Shown: positions 25,960 through 37,895, counted from the stretch's first letter. The stretch is 64,000 nucleotides of DNA from Pseudomonas marvdashtae (GCF_014268655.2 NZ_JABWQX020000002.1:62001-126000), one strand, 5' to 3'. The notes: a model not told the origin generated them from the sequence alone. Program-made: numbers and translations.

Positions 25960-27234
25960 TCAGCCCTGCGTCCCATACCGCTTCATCGCCTCGATCGCCA
26001 ACCCGCTGCCAATACTGCCGAAGATATTGCCTTCCACATGCCGCGCCTGGGGCAGCATGGCCGAGACGCTGTTGCGCAGCGCCGGGATGCCACTGGAGCC
26101 GCCGGTGAAAAACACGGTATCGACCTGATCGACGCGCACGTTGGCATCGTTGAGCAATTGCGTGACGCTGCCGCGCACCCGCTCCAGCAAGCCGTCGATC
26201 GCCGATTCGAACAGGGCTCGGCTCAGGTCCACGCTCAGGCCCGGCTCGATGCGGTCCAGCGCGACATGGCGTTGGTCGGCGTGGGTCAGCTGGATCTTGG
26301 TTTCCTCCACTTCCATCGCCAACCAGTGCCCGGCACGCTGGTCGATCAGCTTGAACAGCCGGTCGATGCCGCCGGTGTCTTCGATGTCGTAGCGCATGCT
26401 GCCCAGGGCCAGGGTCGATTTTTGCGAGTAGACCGCGTTGATGGTGTGCCAGGTCGCCAGATTCATGTGGTGGCTGGTGGGCATGTAGGCGCCGCTTTTC
26501 ATCCGGCTGCCGTAGCCAAACAGCGGCATCAAGCCTTGCAGGCTGAGTTGTTTGTCGAAGTCGGTCCCGCCGATGTGCACGCCACCGGTGGCGAGGATGT
26601 CGGCGTGACGGTTGTCGTGGGTGCGACGTTCGGGGGACAGGCGCACCAGGGAAAAGTCCGAGGTACCGCCGCCAATGTCAACGATCAGCACCAGCTCTTC
26701 TTTTTCGATGGTCGATTCATAATCGAAGGCTGCCGCAATGGGCTCGTACTGGAAGGAGACTTCCTTGAAACCAATGGCTCGGGCGACGTCCACCAAGGTG
26801 TTTTCCGCTTCCTGGTCAGCCATTTCATCGTCGTCGACGAAAAACACCGGACGACCCAGCACTACTTCTTCGAATTCCCGACCGGCGGTGGCTTCGGCAC
26901 GTTTCTTCAACTGGCCGATGAACAACCCCAGCAGATCCTTGAAGGGCATCGCCGTGCCGAGCACGCTGGTGTCCTGCTTGATAAGCTTGGAGCCCAACAG
27001 GCTCTTGAGCGAACGCATCAGCCGGCCTTCATAGCCTTCCAGGTATTCGTGCAGCGCCAGGCGACCGTACACCGGGCGACGCTCCTCGAAATTGAAGAAG
27101 ACCACCGAGGGCAGGGTGATCTTGTCGTCCTCCAGCGCGATCAACGTTTCCATGCCGGGGCGCAGCCAGCCGACAGTGGAGTTGGACGTGCCGAAGTCGA
27201 TGCCGCAGGCACGGGCCGGGGATGCGTTTTTCAT
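25960..27234 (-). CDS. yegD: Hsp70-family protein, YegD-like
   Basis: A 424-residue actin/Hsp70-fold ATPase. Phosphate-1 is GIDFGTSNSTVGW (residues 11-23), phosphate-2 is VLIVDIGGGTSDFSLV, and the adenosine motif is FFTGGSSGIPALR. It lacks a DnaK-type C-terminal substrate-binding domain, as does E. coli YegD. It is divergent from cbpA, which encodes a DnaJ-type co-chaperone, with 292 bases between; a functional link to CbpA is plausible but unproven. Confidence 0.9.
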   Translation of the reverse strand: MKNASPARACGIDFGTSNSTVGWLRPGMETLIALEDDKITLPSVVFFNFEERRPVYGRLALHEYLEGYEGRLMRSLKSLLGSKLIKQDTSVLGTAMPFKDLLGLFIGQLKKRAEATAGREFEEVVLGRPVFFVDDDEMADQEAENTLVDVARAIGFKEVSFQYEPIAAAFDYESTIEKEELVLIVDIGGGTSDFSLVRLSPERRTHDNRHADILATGGVHIGGTDFDKQLSLQGLMPLFGYGSRMKSGAYMPTSHHMNLATWHTINAVYSQKSTLALGSMRYDIEDTGGIDRLFKLIDQRAGHWLAMEVEETKIQLTHADQRHVALDRIEPGLSVDLSRALFESAIDGLLERVRGSVTQLLNDANVRVDQVDTVFFTGGSSGIPALRNSVSAMLPQARHVEGNIFGSIGSGLAIEAMKRYGTQG

Positions 27235-27526
27235 GTCTTTCGGGTTCCAGTTGAAAAAACGGCCGCGCAGTGTATGTCAGTGCGAGGCGGATTCGTAGGC
27301 CGGTTATCCGCTAATTCGCAAACAGCGGCCTTGAAAGACGACTCGACACCCCCAAACTTGCTGGCATGGGTCCGGTAGCACAGGGCGGTACAAGAACCGC
27401 TGCCGGCTGCCGATAAACTTCTGATGCACCGTCCGGTCACAACCTTGAGGCCGGTCAACCGGTGTCCGGACATCCGGGCATGCCGTGCGTGGCGGTGCGA
27501 CATCGATAACGGATGGTAACGCTTAG

Positions 27527-28465
27527 ATGGACTTCAAAGACTATTACAAGATTCTGGGTGTGGAGCCGACGGCGGACGACAGCACGATCAAGGCTGCCTA
27601 CCGCAAGCTGGCGCGCAGATATCACCCGGACGTGAGTAAAGAAAAAGACGCCGAGACCAAGTTCAAGGACGTCTCCGAAGCGTACGAAGCATTGAAAAGC
27701 GCCGAAAAACGTGCGGAGTACGACGAGCTGCGCCGTTACGGCCAGCACGGCCAGCCTTTCCAAGGGCCGCCGGGTTGGCAGAGTCGCGGCGGCTTTGGGG
27801 GCCAGGACACGGGTGACTTCTCGGACTTCTTCAGTTCGATCTTTGGTAATCGCGGGCCGGGTTTCGGTGGCGGACAATCAGGTCGCAGCGCCGGCCGGCG
27901 AGGGCAAGACGTGGAAATGGAATTACCGATCTTCCTGGAAGAGACCCTGTCGAACGAGTCGAAGAAGGTCACCTTCCAGGTGCCTCAGTACAACGCCGCG
28001 GGCCAGCACGTCAGCAATACCAGCAAAAGCCTGAACGTGAAGATTCCATTGGGCGTGACCGATGGCGAACGTATCCGCCTGAAAGGCCAGGGTGCGCCCG
28101 GTATCGGTGGTGGCGCCAATGGTGACTTGTACCTGACCATTCGCTTCGCCCCGCATCCCAAGTTCGACGTCGAGGGCCAGGACCTGATCATCACCTTGCC
28201 GCTGGCGCCGTGGGAACTGGCGCTGGGCACCGAAGTGGCGGTGCCGACCCTCACCGGCAAGATCAACCTCAAGATCCCGGCGGGCAGCCAGAATGGCCAG
28301 CGCATGCGCGCCAAGGGTCACGGCTTGCGTAACAAGGCCGGCGAGCGAGGCTACCTGTTCGTGCAGCTCAAGGCGGTGATGCCGAAGGCCAGCGACGAAT
28401 CAGTCAAGGCCTTGTGGGCTGAACTGGCGAAGAAAGCCGCGTTCGATCCACGAGAGAATTTCTGA
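27527..28465 (+). CDS. cbpA: Curved DNA-binding protein CbpA, DnaJ-type co-chaperone
   Basis: A 312-residue DnaJ homologue. The J domain occupies residues 1-70 ([20 protein letters not shown]) and includes the HPD motif (RRYHPDVSK). A Gly/Phe-rich linker (about residues 80-125) and two C-terminal substrate-binding domains follow; the zinc-finger domain of DnaJ is absent, which defines CbpA. It cooperates with DnaK and associates with the nucleoid in stationary phase. It is followed 50 bases later by its modulator cbpM. Confidence 0.93.
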   Translation: MDFKDYYKILGVEPTADDSTIKAAYRKLARRYHPDVSKEKDAETKFKDVSEAYEALKSAEKRAEYDELRRYGQHGQPFQGPPGWQSRGGFGGQDTGDFSDFFSSIFGNRGPGFGGGQSGRSAGRRGQDVEMELPIFLEETLSNESKKVTFQVPQYNAAGQHVSNTSKSLNVKIPLGVTDGERIRLKGQGAPGIGGGANGDLYLTIRFAPHPKFDVEGQDLIITLPLAPWELALGTEVAVPTLTGKINLKIPAGSQNGQRMRAKGHGLRNKAGERGYLFVQLKAVMPKASDESVKALWAELAKKAAFDPRENF

Positions 28466-28515
28466 CCGCTGCGGACTTGGGCAACCGCCCGTTAAAGCAT
28501 TGGGAGAAGCAGATC

Positions 28516-28815
28516 ATGAACAACCCGATCGTTGAACTGAACCTGGTGGATTTCTGCGAGGCCGCTGCGTTGCAGGATATCCATGTCATCGAAATCGTCC
28601 GGCATGGCATCCTCGAGCCTCACGGTGCGGCACCGACGGACTGGCGCTTTACCGATTACGAACTGATCCTGGCCAAGCGTGCCGCCAAGTTGCGCCGCGA
28701 GTTGGAGCTGGAATGGGAAGGGGTCGCCCTGGCGCTGGACCTGCTGGAAGAGGTCCAGCAACTGCGAAGCGAAAACCGCATGCTCAAGCAGCGGCTGGGG
28801 CGGTTGGTGGAGTGA
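28516..28815 (+). CDS. cbpM: Chaperone modulator CbpM
   Basis: A 99-residue MerR-like small protein that binds the J domain of CbpA and inhibits its co-chaperone and DNA-binding activity. The start at 28516 has GGGAGAAG 6 bases upstream. The conserved core is DFCEAAALQDIHVIEIVRHGILEPHG...WRFTDYELILAKRAAKLRRELELEW, followed by a C-terminal coiled-coil-like heptad region. It is in an operon with cbpA. Confidence 0.92.
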   Translation: MNNPIVELNLVDFCEAAALQDIHVIEIVRHGILEPHGAAPTDWRFTDYELILAKRAAKLRRELELEWEGVALALDLLEEVQQLRSENRMLKQRLGRLVE

Positions 28816-28841
28816 CACGCGTTCTCTGGGCCGACTGCATT

Positions 28842-28949
28842 TGTGGCGAGGGAGCTTGCTCCCGCTGGGCCGGTCCGACGCTTCGGGCGCAGCGGCCGCG
28901 CTTTTTTGCGGCTGCTACGCAACCGAGCGGGAGCAAGCGCCCTCGTCAC
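28842..28949. repeat. REPIN, GTGGCGAGGGAGC type (copy 2)
   Basis: The left arm (TGTGGCGAGGGAGC...) is intact; the right arm carries changes (GCGCCCTCGTCACA instead of CTCCCTCGCCACA). The centre contains a C/G-rich inverted pair. It lies between convergent cbpM and ureC. Confidence 0.85.
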
Positions 28950-28981
28950 AGGTTCTGCGCTCGGTCAGGTATCTCCTTTCA

Positions 28982-30682
28982 TCAAAACAGAAAATACCGC
29001 TGCGCCATCGGCAGCACATCAGCCGGCTCGCACCACAACAACACCCCATCGGCCTTGACCTGATAGGTCTGCGGATCGACATCGATGTTCGGCAGGTAGT
29101 CGTTGTGGATCAGGTCAGTCTTCTGCACATCGCGGCAACCCTTTACCACGGCGATTTTCTTCTTCAGCCCTAGCTGTTCCGGCAACCCAGCCTCGGCGGC
29201 GGCCTGGCTGATGAAGGTCAGGCTGGTGGCATGCCGCGAGCCGCCAAAGCTGGCGAACATCGGCCGGTAGTGCACGGGTTGCGGCGTCGGAATCGAAGCG
29301 TTGGCGTCACCCATCAGGCTGGCGGCAATCGCCCCGCCCTTGAGAATCAGCGTCGGCTTGACACCAAAGAACGCCGGGCGCCAAAGCACCAGGTCGGCCC
29401 ATTTCCCGACTTCGACGGAGCCCACTTCATGGCTGATGCCGTGGGTGATCGCTGGGTTGATGGTGTACTTGGCGATGTAGCGCTTGATGCGGAAATTGTC
29501 GTTGCCTTCGCCATCGCCGGGCAGGGCGCCGCGTTGCTTCTTCATCTTGTCGGCGGTCTGCCAGGTGCGGGTGATGACTTCACCGACGCGGCCCATCGCC
29601 TGACTGTCGGAACTGATCATCGAGAAGGCGCCGAGGTCGTGGAGGATGTCTTCGGCGGCGATGGTTTCGCGACGGATGCGGCTTTCGGCGAAGGCCACGT
29701 CTTCGGCGATGCTCGGGTCGAGGTGATGGCAGACCATCAACATGTCCAGGTGCTCGTCGATGGTATTGCGGGTGAACGGCCGGGTCGGGTTGGTCGAACT
29801 GGGCAACACGTTAGGGAAGCCGCAAGCCTTGATGATGTCCGGCGCATGGCCGCCACCGGCGCCTTCGGTGTGGTAGGTGTGGATGGTGCGGCCCTTGAAC
29901 GCGGCCAGGGTGGTTTCGACGAAGCCGGATTCGTTGAGGGTGTCGGTGTGGATCGCCACCTGTACGTCATATTGGTCGGCGACGCTCAGGCAGTTGTCGA
30001 TGGCCGCCGGCGTGGTGCCCCAGTCTTCGTGCAGCTTGAGGCCGATGGCGCCGGCCTTGACCTGTTCGATCAATGGTTCCGGCAAGCTGGCGTTGCCCTT
30101 GCCGGTGAAACCGATGTTCATCGCGAACGCGTCGGCGGCCTGGAGCATGCGCGCCAGATGCCACGGGCCGGAGGTGCAGGTGGTGGCGTTGGTCCCGGTG
30201 GCCGGGCCCGTGCCGCCGCCGATCATGGTGGTGACGCCACTCATCAGCGCCTCTTCGATCTGCTGCGGGCAGATGAAATGGATGTGGGTGTCGATACCCC
30301 CCGCCGTGAGGATCATGCCTTCGCCGGCGATCACTTCGGTGCTGGCGCCGATGGCGATGGTCACATCGGGCTGGATGTCCGGGTTGCCGGCCTTGCCGAT
30401 GGCGGCGATGCGCCCGTCCTTGAGGCCGACATCAGCCTTGACGATGCCCCAGTGATCAATGATCAGCGCGTTGGTGATCAGCGTGTCGACGACCTCGGCG
30501 GCCAGCAGCTGGCTCTGGCCCATGCCGTCGCGAATCACTTTGCCACCGCCGAACTTCACTTCTTCGCCGTAGGTGGTGAAGTCCTTTTCCACTTCGATCC
30601 ACAGCTCGGTGTCGGCCAGACGGACCTTGTCGCCGACGGTGGGGCCGAACATGTCGGCGTAGGCTTGTCTCGAAATCTTCAT
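28982..30682 (-). CDS. ureC: Urease subunit alpha (catalytic)
   Basis: A 566-residue catalytic subunit that hydrolyses urea to ammonia and carbamate at a di-nickel centre. Nickel ligands are in [12 protein letters not shown] (HxH), the carbamylated lysine in [12 protein letters not shown], further His in [13 protein letters not shown] and [11 protein letters not shown], and the flap cysteine in MVCHHL. The start at 30682 ([18 protein letters not shown]) is the family start; the frame extends 15 codons into the REPIN upstream. It is the last gene of the urt/ure run, separated from ureB by that REPIN. Confidence 0.97.
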   Translation of the reverse strand: MKISRQAYADMFGPTVGDKVRLADTELWIEVEKDFTTYGEEVKFGGGKVIRDGMGQSQLLAAEVVDTLITNALIIDHWGIVKADVGLKDGRIAAIGKAGNPDIQPDVTIAIGASTEVIAGEGMILTAGGIDTHIHFICPQQIEEALMSGVTTMIGGGTGPATGTNATTCTSGPWHLARMLQAADAFAMNIGFTGKGNASLPEPLIEQVKAGAIGLKLHEDWGTTPAAIDNCLSVADQYDVQVAIHTDTLNESGFVETTLAAFKGRTIHTYHTEGAGGGHAPDIIKACGFPNVLPSSTNPTRPFTRNTIDEHLDMLMVCHHLDPSIAEDVAFAESRIRRETIAAEDILHDLGAFSMISSDSQAMGRVGEVITRTWQTADKMKKQRGALPGDGEGNDNFRIKRYIAKYTINPAITHGISHEVGSVEVGKWADLVLWRPAFFGVKPTLILKGGAIAASLMGDANASIPTPQPVHYRPMFASFGGSRHATSLTFISQAAAEAGLPEQLGLKKKIAVVKGCRDVQKTDLIHNDYLPNIDVDPQTYQVKADGVLLWCEPADVLPMAQRYFLF

Positions 30683-30695
30683 GTGCTTTCCTGAT

Positions 30696-30796
30696 CGTTC
30701 CCACGCTCTGCGTGGGAATGCCGCCATGGACGCTCTGCGTCCGCTTGTGTGACGCGGAGCGTCACGGGATGCATTCCCACGCAGAGCGTGGGAACG
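30696..30796. repeat. REPIN, CGTTCCCACGC type (copy 1), between ureB and ureC
   Basis: CGTTCCCACGCTCTGCGTGG at the left is matched by its inverted copy at the right end; each arm is itself a hairpin. The centre carries GACGCTCTGCGTC and GACGCGGAGCGTC. The same element interrupts the operon at 34154 and 37766. Confidence 0.9.
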
Positions 30797-30805
30797 AGCT
30801 GACGC

Positions 30806-32183
<1,378 letters not shown>

Positions 32184-32192
32184 GCCGCGACC

Positions 32193-32495
32193 TCAGGCGA
32201 TGGGTTGGTGGACGGTGACCAGTTTGGTGCCGTCGGGAAACGTCGCTTCGACCTGGATCTCCGGGATCATTTCCGGGATGCCTTCCATCACCTGCTCGCG
32301 GCTCAGCAGCGTGGTGCCGTAATGCATCAGCTCAGCCACGGTCCGGCCGTCACGGGCGCCTTCGAGCAGCGCGGCGGAAATATAGGCCATGGCTTCCGGG
32401 TAGTTGAGCTTCACACCTCGGGCCAGGCGCCGTTCGGCGACCAGGCCGGCGGTGAAGATCAGCAGCTTGTCTTTTTCGCGTGGGGTCAGGTCCAT
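32193..32495 (-). CDS. ureA: Urease subunit gamma
   Basis: A 100-residue structural subunit of urease. The complete family pattern is present: [39 protein letters not shown] (in segments) to the C-terminal [18 protein letters not shown]. The ATG at 32495 is the family start; a TTG two codons upstream is in frame but unlikely. Confidence 0.97.
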   Translation of the reverse strand: MDLTPREKDKLLIFTAGLVAERRLARGVKLNYPEAMAYISAALLEGARDGRTVAELMHYGTTLLSREQVMEGIPEMIPEIQVEATFPDGTKLVTVHQPIA

Positions 32496-32559
32496 GTGCA
32501 ATCCAAGTAGGGCAGATAAGTAAGTTCGGGCTGGATACAGATCCCTTGTGAAGAAAGAG

Positions 32560-33402
32560 TCAGGTACTCCAGATTCTTGGCGGCATGGCCTCTCTTCCCA
32601 ACAGCGCTGGCCTGAGCAAACGCCACAATTCGATCAACCATCCCCGCGCGAGCAGCGCCTCGCTCGCCAGGCAGCGAGCCACGAGCAGGCCGGGTAATTG
32701 CGTCAGGTCGCCGCGCACGGCATGGCCCAGGGATCGGCATTGCTCCAGCAGTTCGCCGTCGATCTCGCCAGTGACTAATAACGTGGCAAATACCGGATCG
32801 CCACCCAGCCCGATGGGCGAGTCGAGCAAGCCGTCGTCGCCGACGATGCGCTGGCGCTCGTGCCACAACAACTGGCCGTCGCGGCGGATGTCCAGGCGCG
32901 ATTGAAAATGCCCGAGATCGAAGCGCTCGTGACTGGCCGGCCGGCCGAGGGCAACCATGTCCCAGTAGAACAACCGGGCGTCACCCTGCAGGTCGATTTC
33001 GGTGCTGAGTTCCGCCTGGGCCGCGCTGAACACGATGGTTTCCTGAGGCAGCCATTCCAGGGTTGCGCCGGGCGCCACGCTCAGCTTCAGTTGCTGGTAC
33101 GCCGGGCCGGCGGCGCGGTACCACTTGGCCGCGCCGGGGCTCGTCAGTTGCGCCCAGGCACCGGCGCCGACGTGGGCCGAGATGTCCAGCCGATCGCCGC
33201 CGGCAATCCCGCCGGGCGGGTGAACGATGATGTGCTGGCACACCTCGGGCCCCTCGGCATACAAATGCTTTTGCACCCGCAGCGGGCCGATGTGGCGACG
33301 CTGGACCGGGCGTGTGCACTCGCCGAATCGGGCATAGCCCAATTCCAGCTCGGCGTGCCAGCTGGGGGTGAACAAGGCTGAGGGCGAGACAGGTAGATTC
33401 AT
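32560..33402 (-). CDS. ureD: Urease accessory protein UreD
   Basis: A 280-residue UreD (UreH), the scaffold that binds apo-urease and recruits UreF-UreG for nickel insertion. Recognised by [35 protein letters not shown] and the central [13 protein letters not shown]. It lies 30 bases after urtE and 64 bases before ureA, so the urea transporter and urease genes appear to form one long unit. Confidence 0.95.
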   Translation of the reverse strand: MNLPVSPSALFTPSWHAELELGYARFGECTRPVQRRHIGPLRVQKHLYAEGPEVCQHIIVHPPGGIAGGDRLDISAHVGAGAWAQLTSPGAAKWYRAAGPAYQQLKLSVAPGATLEWLPQETIVFSAAQAELSTEIDLQGDARLFYWDMVALGRPASHERFDLGHFQSRLDIRRDGQLLWHERQRIVGDDGLLDSPIGLGGDPVFATLLVTGEIDGELLEQCRSLGHAVRGDLTQLPGLLVARCLASEALLARGWLIELWRLLRPALLGREAMPPRIWST

Positions 33403-33432
33403 GATTTCTGATTATTGTCGTGACGCTACAGA

Positions 33433-34131
33433 CTAGATGGTAACCAGCCCGCGCACACCCTCGGCTTCCATATTTTCTCCGCGCCCTTGCTGCACGATCT
33501 CGCCCCGGGACATCACCAGGTATTGATCGGCCAGCTCGGCGGCGAAGTCGTAGAACTGCTCCACCAGCAGGATTGCCATGTCGCCCCGGGCCGCGAGTTT
33601 CTTGATCACCACGCCAATTTCCTTGATCACCGAAGGCTGGATGCCTTCGGTGGGTTCGTCGAGAATCAGCAGGCGCGGACGGCTGGCCAAGGCCCGGCCA
33701 ATGGCGAGCTGCTGTTGCTGGCCGCCGGACAAGTCGCCGCCACGGCGTTGCTTCATTTGCAGCAGTACCGGGAACAATTCGTAGATGAACGCAGGCACTT
33801 CCTTGGCCTCTGAACCGGGAAAGCGCGACAGGCCCATCAGCAGGTTTTCTTCCACCGTCAGCCGACCGAAAATTTCCCGGCCCTGAGGCACGTAGGCAAT
33901 GCCTGCGTGGACGCGTTGGTGCGGCTTGAAGGTGGTGATGGCCTTGCCTTCCCAATTCACCGCGCCTTCCTTGGCCGGCAACAGGCCCATCAGGCATTTG
34001 AGCAGGGTGGTCTTGCCCACGCCGTTGCGCCCCAACAGGCAGGTCACCTCGCCGACCTTGGCGTCGAACGACAGGCCCCGCAGGATGTGGCTACCGCCGT
34101 AGTATTGGTGCAGCTTGTCGACTTGCAGCAT
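33433..34131 (-). CDS. urtE: Urea ABC transporter, ATPase UrtE
   Basis: A 232-residue ATPase of the LivF class. Walker A is GRNGVGKTTLLKCLMGLLP, signature LSGGQQQQLAIGRAL, Walker B LLILDEPTEGIQPS, and EQFYDFA replaces the typical EQN H-loop surroundings, which is characteristic of UrtE. It starts 172 bases after urtD because a REPIN lies between. Confidence 0.95.
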   Translation of the reverse strand: MLQVDKLHQYYGGSHILRGLSFDAKVGEVTCLLGRNGVGKTTLLKCLMGLLPAKEGAVNWEGKAITTFKPHQRVHAGIAYVPQGREIFGRLTVEENLLMGLSRFPGSEAKEVPAFIYELFPVLLQMKQRRGGDLSGGQQQQLAIGRALASRPRLLILDEPTEGIQPSVIKEIGVVIKKLAARGDMAILLVEQFYDFAAELADQYLVMSRGEIVQQGRGENMEAEGVRGLVTI

Positions 34132-34153
34132 GTTCCAGATTCTCCTCGATGAT

Positions 34154-34281
34154 CGTTCCCACGCTCTGCGTGGGAATGCATTCTGTGACGCTCTGCGTCA
34201 CCATTGCGCAGGTGTGAATCCGGCGCAAACCAAGGGACGCGGAGCGTCCCAGGCGGCGTTACCACGCAGAGCGTGGGAACG
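34154..34281. repeat. REPIN, CGTTCCCACGC type (copy 2), between urtD and urtE
   Basis: It has the same inverted arms as the element at 30696, with a slightly different centre containing GACGCTCTGCGTC and GGACGCGGAGCGTCC. The right arm has an interrupted CATTCC segment. It occupies most of the urtD-urtE gap. Confidence 0.88.
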
Positions 34282-34303
34282 ATCAAAACCAACTCCTATC
34301 GCC

Positions 34304-35164
34304 TCAGCGACCGAGATACACCTCGATCACTCGCTCATCGGCCTGCACCTGTTCCAGCGACCCTTCGGCCAGCACGCTGCCTTGGTGCAGCACGGTGACG
34401 TGGTCGGCAATCGCGCCGACGAAGCCCATGTCGTGCTCCACCACCATCAGCGAATGCTTGCCCGCCAGGGACTTGAACAGCTCGGCGGTAAACTCGGTCT
34501 CGGCGTCGGTCATGCCCGCCACCGGTTCGTCGAGCAGCAGCAGTTGCGGGTCCTGGACCAACAGCATGCCGATCTCCAGGAATTGTTTCTGGCCATGGGA
34601 CAAGAGACCGGCGGCGCGATTGACCGAGGTGGTGAGGCGAATGGTCTCGAGCACTTGGCTGATGCGGTCGTGCTGCTCGCCGTTCAGTTTTGCCCGCAGG
34701 CTGGCCCACACCGATTTGTCGGTCTTGAGCGCCAGCTCCAGGTTCTCGAACACGCTCAGGGCTTCGAATACCGTGGGCTTCTGGAACTTGCGCCCGATGC
34801 CGGCCTGGGCGATCTGCACTTCGCTCATGGTCGTCAGGTCGAGGGTTTCGCCGAACCAGGCCTTGCCATGGCTGGGGCGGGTCTTGCCGGTGATCACGTC
34901 CATCAGGGTGGTCTTGCCGGCACCGTTGGGGCCGATGATGCAGCGCAATTCGCCGACGCCGATGTACAGGTTCAAATCGTTCAAGGCCTTGAAACCATCG
35001 AAACTGACGCTGATGTCTTCCAGGGTCAGGATGGTGCCGTGGCGGGTGTTCAGGCCCACGCCGGCCGCCTGGCCAAGGCCGATGGCGTCGCGGCTGCTGC
35101 CTTGGTCTTTGTTGGGCTCAAGGATCGGTTCGAGCATGAAATCGGCTGTCGGGGTGATTCTCAT
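34304..35164 (-). CDS. urtD: Urea ABC transporter, ATPase UrtD
   Basis: A 286-residue ATPase of the LivG class with a 35-40 residue N-terminal extension usual for UrtD. Walker A is GPNGAGKTTLMDVITGKTRP, signature LSHGQKQFLEIGMLL, Walker B LLLLDEPVAGMTDAE, H-loop VVEHDMGFV. The start overlaps the urtC stop (ATGA). Confidence 0.95.
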   Translation of the reverse strand: MRITPTADFMLEPILEPNKDQGSSRDAIGLGQAAGVGLNTRHGTILTLEDISVSFDGFKALNDLNLYIGVGELRCIIGPNGAGKTTLMDVITGKTRPSHGKAWFGETLDLTTMSEVQIAQAGIGRKFQKPTVFEALSVFENLELALKTDKSVWASLRAKLNGEQHDRISQVLETIRLTTSVNRAAGLLSHGQKQFLEIGMLLVQDPQLLLLDEPVAGMTDAETEFTAELFKSLAGKHSLMVVEHDMGFVGAIADHVTVLHQGSVLAEGSLEQVQADERVIEVYLGR

Positions 35165-36240
35165 TGTTCGCCTCTCTTCTTCAGCAAGCCGATCACACCT
35201 TTAGGCAGATACAGGGTCACGACGATGAACAATGCACCGAGGAAGAACAGCCAATATTCAGGAAACGCCACGGTGAACCAGCTCTTCATGCCGTTCACCA
35301 CACCGGCGCCCAGCAACGGCCCAATCAACGTGCCGCGCCCGCCAAGGGCGACCCACACAGCGGCTTCGATGGAGTTGGTCGGCGACATCTCGCTGGGGTT
35401 GATGATGCCAACCTGCGGCACGTACAGCGCACCCGCCAAGCCGCACAACATTGCGCTCAACACCCAGACGAACAGCTTGAAGCCACGGGGATCGTAGCCG
35501 CAGAACATCAGGCGGTTTTCCGCGTCGCGCAGGGCGGTCAATACCCGACCGAACTTGCTGCGGGCCAGGCGCCAGCCGATGAACAGGCTCGCCACCAGCA
35601 ACAGCACCGTGGCAAAAAACAGCACCGCCCGGGTGCCCGGCTCGGTGATGCCAAAGCCTAGGATCGAGCGGAAATTGGTGAAGCCGTTGTTGCCGCCAAA
35701 CCCGGTTTCGTTGCGGAAAAACAGCAGCATCCCGGCGAAGGTCAGGGCCTGGGTCATGATCGAGAAATACACGCCCTTGATCCGCGAGCGGAAGGCGAAG
35801 AAGCCGAACACCAGCGCGAGCAAACCCGGCGCCAGCACCACCAGGCACATCGCCCAGAGGAAACTGTCGGTGCCGGCCCAGTACCAGGGCAGTTCAGTCC
35901 ACGACAGGAAAGTCATGAACGCCGGCAAGCCATCGCCAGCGGCTTGGCGCATCAGGTACATGCCCATGGCATAGCCGCCCAGGGCGAAGAACAGGCCATG
36001 GCCGAGGGAGAGCAAGCCGGCGTAGCCCCAGACCAGGTCCAGCGCCAGGGCGACGATGGCGTAGCAGAGAATCTTGCCCACCAGGGTCAAGGTGTAGGCC
36101 GAGACGTGCAGCGGGTTGTCCGCCGCCAACAGCGACAGCAACGGCAGGCTCAGCAGCACGGCGAGGATCAGCGCGCCGACGGCGAGGGTGACTTTGGGGC
36201 CGGCCTTTTGCGTGGCCGTGAGCATCAGGGGCTGGTTCAT
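35161..36240 (-). CDS. urtC: Urea ABC transporter, permease UrtC
   Basis: A 359-residue LivM-class permease with about nine to ten membrane segments, conserved DLVWGYAGLLSLGHGLFFALGGYAMGMYL and the coupling loop AVWVALGGRGTLIGPLLGA. Its first base coincides with the last base of the urtB stop codon. Length matches UrtC. Confidence 0.95.
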   Translation of the reverse strand: MNQPLMLTATQKAGPKVTLAVGALILAVLLSLPLLSLLAADNPLHVSAYTLTLVGKILCYAIVALALDLVWGYAGLLSLGHGLFFALGGYAMGMYLMRQAAGDGLPAFMTFLSWTELPWYWAGTDSFLWAMCLVVLAPGLLALVFGFFAFRSRIKGVYFSIMTQALTFAGMLLFFRNETGFGGNNGFTNFRSILGFGITEPGTRAVLFFATVLLLVASLFIGWRLARSKFGRVLTALRDAENRLMFCGYDPRGFKLFVWVLSAMLCGLAGALYVPQVGIINPSEMSPTNSIEAAVWVALGGRGTLIGPLLGAGVVNGMKSWFTVAFPEYWLFFLGALFIVVTLYLPKGVIGLLKKRGEQ

Positions 36241-37742
36241 CAGTCGATTACCCGTCCTTTGAGCGCGAAGAGGCCTTGCGGACGCTTCTGGATGAACAGA
36301 ATGATCAGCGCGAGGATCAGGATTTTGCCAAGCACGGCGCCGATCTGCGGTTCGAGAATCTTGTTGGCGATGCCCAGGCCGAACGCGGCGAACACACTGC
36401 CGGCCAACTGGCCGACGCCGCCGAGCACCACCACCAGGAACGAGTCGATGATGTAGCTCTGGCCCAGGTCCGGGCCGACGTTGCCGATTTGGCTCAGGGC
36501 CACGCCACCGAGCCCGGCGATGCCCGAGCCGAGGCCGAAGGCGAGCATGTCTACGCGGCCGGTGGGCACGCCGCAGCAGGCGGCCATGTTGCGGTTCTGG
36601 GTCACGGCGCGCACGTTCAGGCCCAGGCGTGTCTTGTTCAGCAGCAGCCAGGTCAGCACCACCACGAACAGGGCGAAGGCGATGATCACGATGCGGTTGT
36701 ACGGCAGCACCAGGTTCGGCAACACCTGGATCCCGCCCGATAGCCAGGCCGGGTTGGCGACTTCGACGTTCTGCGCACCGAACACCAGGCGCACCAATTG
36801 GATCAGCATCAGGCTGATGCCCCAGGTGGCGAGCAGGGTTTCCAGCGGACGCCCATAGAGATGACGGATCACCGTGCGTTCCAGGGCCATGCCGATGGCT
36901 GCAGTGATGAAGAATGCCACCGGCAGGGCGATCAACGGGTAGAACTCGATGGCGTTCGGAGCGAAGCGCTGGAACAGCATCTGCACCACATAAGTGGAAT
37001 ACGCGCCGAGCATCAGCATCTCGCCGTGGGCCATGTTGATCACCCCCAGCAGGCCGAAGGTAATCGCCAGGCCGAGGGCGGCGAGCAGCAGGATCGAACC
37101 CAGGGACATGCCGCTGAAGGCTTGGCCCAACAGTTCGCCGATCAGCAGTTTGCGCTTGACCTGGCCGAGGCTGGTTTCAGCCGCGGTGCGCACGGCGGTA
37201 TCGGTTTCGACGCCGGGTTCGAGCAAGCCTTCGAGGCGGGTGCGGGCCAGCGGATCGCCGGTTTCCCCCAGCAGCCGGACAGCGGCCAGGCGCACGGAGG
37301 GGTTGGCGTCAACCAGTTGCAGGTTCGCCAGGGCCAGGCTCAGGGCGGCGTGTACGTCTTCGTCCTGCTCGCCGGCCAGTTGCCGGTCGAGGAAGGCCAG
37401 TTGCGCCGGGCGGGCGCTTTTTTGCAGTTGCTGCGCGGCGCCCAGGCGTACGCCGGCATCGACGGCGAGCAACTGGTGGCTGGCGAGGGCGGTTTCGATG
37501 AGCCCACGCAAGCGGTTGTTCAGGCGCAGGGTTTTGGGTTGGCCGTCGACGGTCAACTGGCCTTGCTGCAAGGCATTGATCAACTCGACGCGTGCCGGGT
37601 CGGGCTGCGCGGCCCAGGTTTCCAGCAGCTTTGCCTGCTGGGCCGGGTTGGCGGCGACGAAGTCTTCGGCGTCGCCGGCGTGGGCTCCCAGTGGTAACAG
37701 CAGCACCAGGGCGAGGATGAGGCGGTAAAGGGCGTTGGGCAT
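36240..37742 (-). CDS. urtB: Urea ABC transporter, permease UrtB
   Basis: A 500-residue LivH-class permease with the UrtB-specific N-terminal extension: a signal peptide (to about GAHA), then about 200 periplasmic residues with HEAT-like repeats (PSVRLAAVRLLGETGDPLAR). The permease core begins near residue 205 (LLGQAFSGMSLGSILLLAALGLAITFG) and includes the loop VVVLGGVGQLAGSVFAA. It is the first membrane gene after urtA, separated by a REPIN. Confidence 0.95.
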   Translation of the reverse strand: MPNALYRLILALVLLLPLGAHAGDAEDFVAANPAQQAKLLETWAAQPDPARVELINALQQGQLTVDGQPKTLRLNNRLRGLIETALASHQLLAVDAGVRLGAAQQLQKSARPAQLAFLDRQLAGEQDEDVHAALSLALANLQLVDANPSVRLAAVRLLGETGDPLARTRLEGLLEPGVETDTAVRTAAETSLGQVKRKLLIGELLGQAFSGMSLGSILLLAALGLAITFGLLGVINMAHGEMLMLGAYSTYVVQMLFQRFAPNAIEFYPLIALPVAFFITAAIGMALERTVIRHLYGRPLETLLATWGISLMLIQLVRLVFGAQNVEVANPAWLSGGIQVLPNLVLPYNRIVIIAFALFVVVLTWLLLNKTRLGLNVRAVTQNRNMAACCGVPTGRVDMLAFGLGSGIAGLGGVALSQIGNVGPDLGQSYIIDSFLVVVLGGVGQLAGSVFAAFGLGIANKILEPQIGAVLGKILILALIILFIQKRPQGLFALKGRVID

Positions 37743-37765
37743 ATGCTTGGCCTTGCGTGTTTGAT

Positions 37766-37865
37766 CGTTCCCACGCTCCGCGTGGGAACGCAGCCCGGGA
37801 CGCTCCGCGTCCCATGGTGGACGCAGAGCGTCCGGTGAGGCATTCCCACGCAGAGCGTGGGAACG
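37766..37865. repeat. REPIN, CGTTCCCACGC type (copy 3), between urtA and urtB
   Basis: Inverted arms CGTTCCCACGC(T/C)C(T/C)GCGTGG at the left and the complement at the right are the same family as at 30696 and 34154. Placed after the binding-protein gene, it may act as a 3' stabiliser of urtA mRNA. Confidence 0.9.
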
Positions 37866-37895
37866 ATCAGCAGGGTTAGGGGCTTTTTCCCGGGC

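Noticed and set aside
29231..30694. Long plus-strand open frame opposite ureC
   Set aside because: Shadow of ureC; the minus strand contains all urease alpha-subunit motifs.
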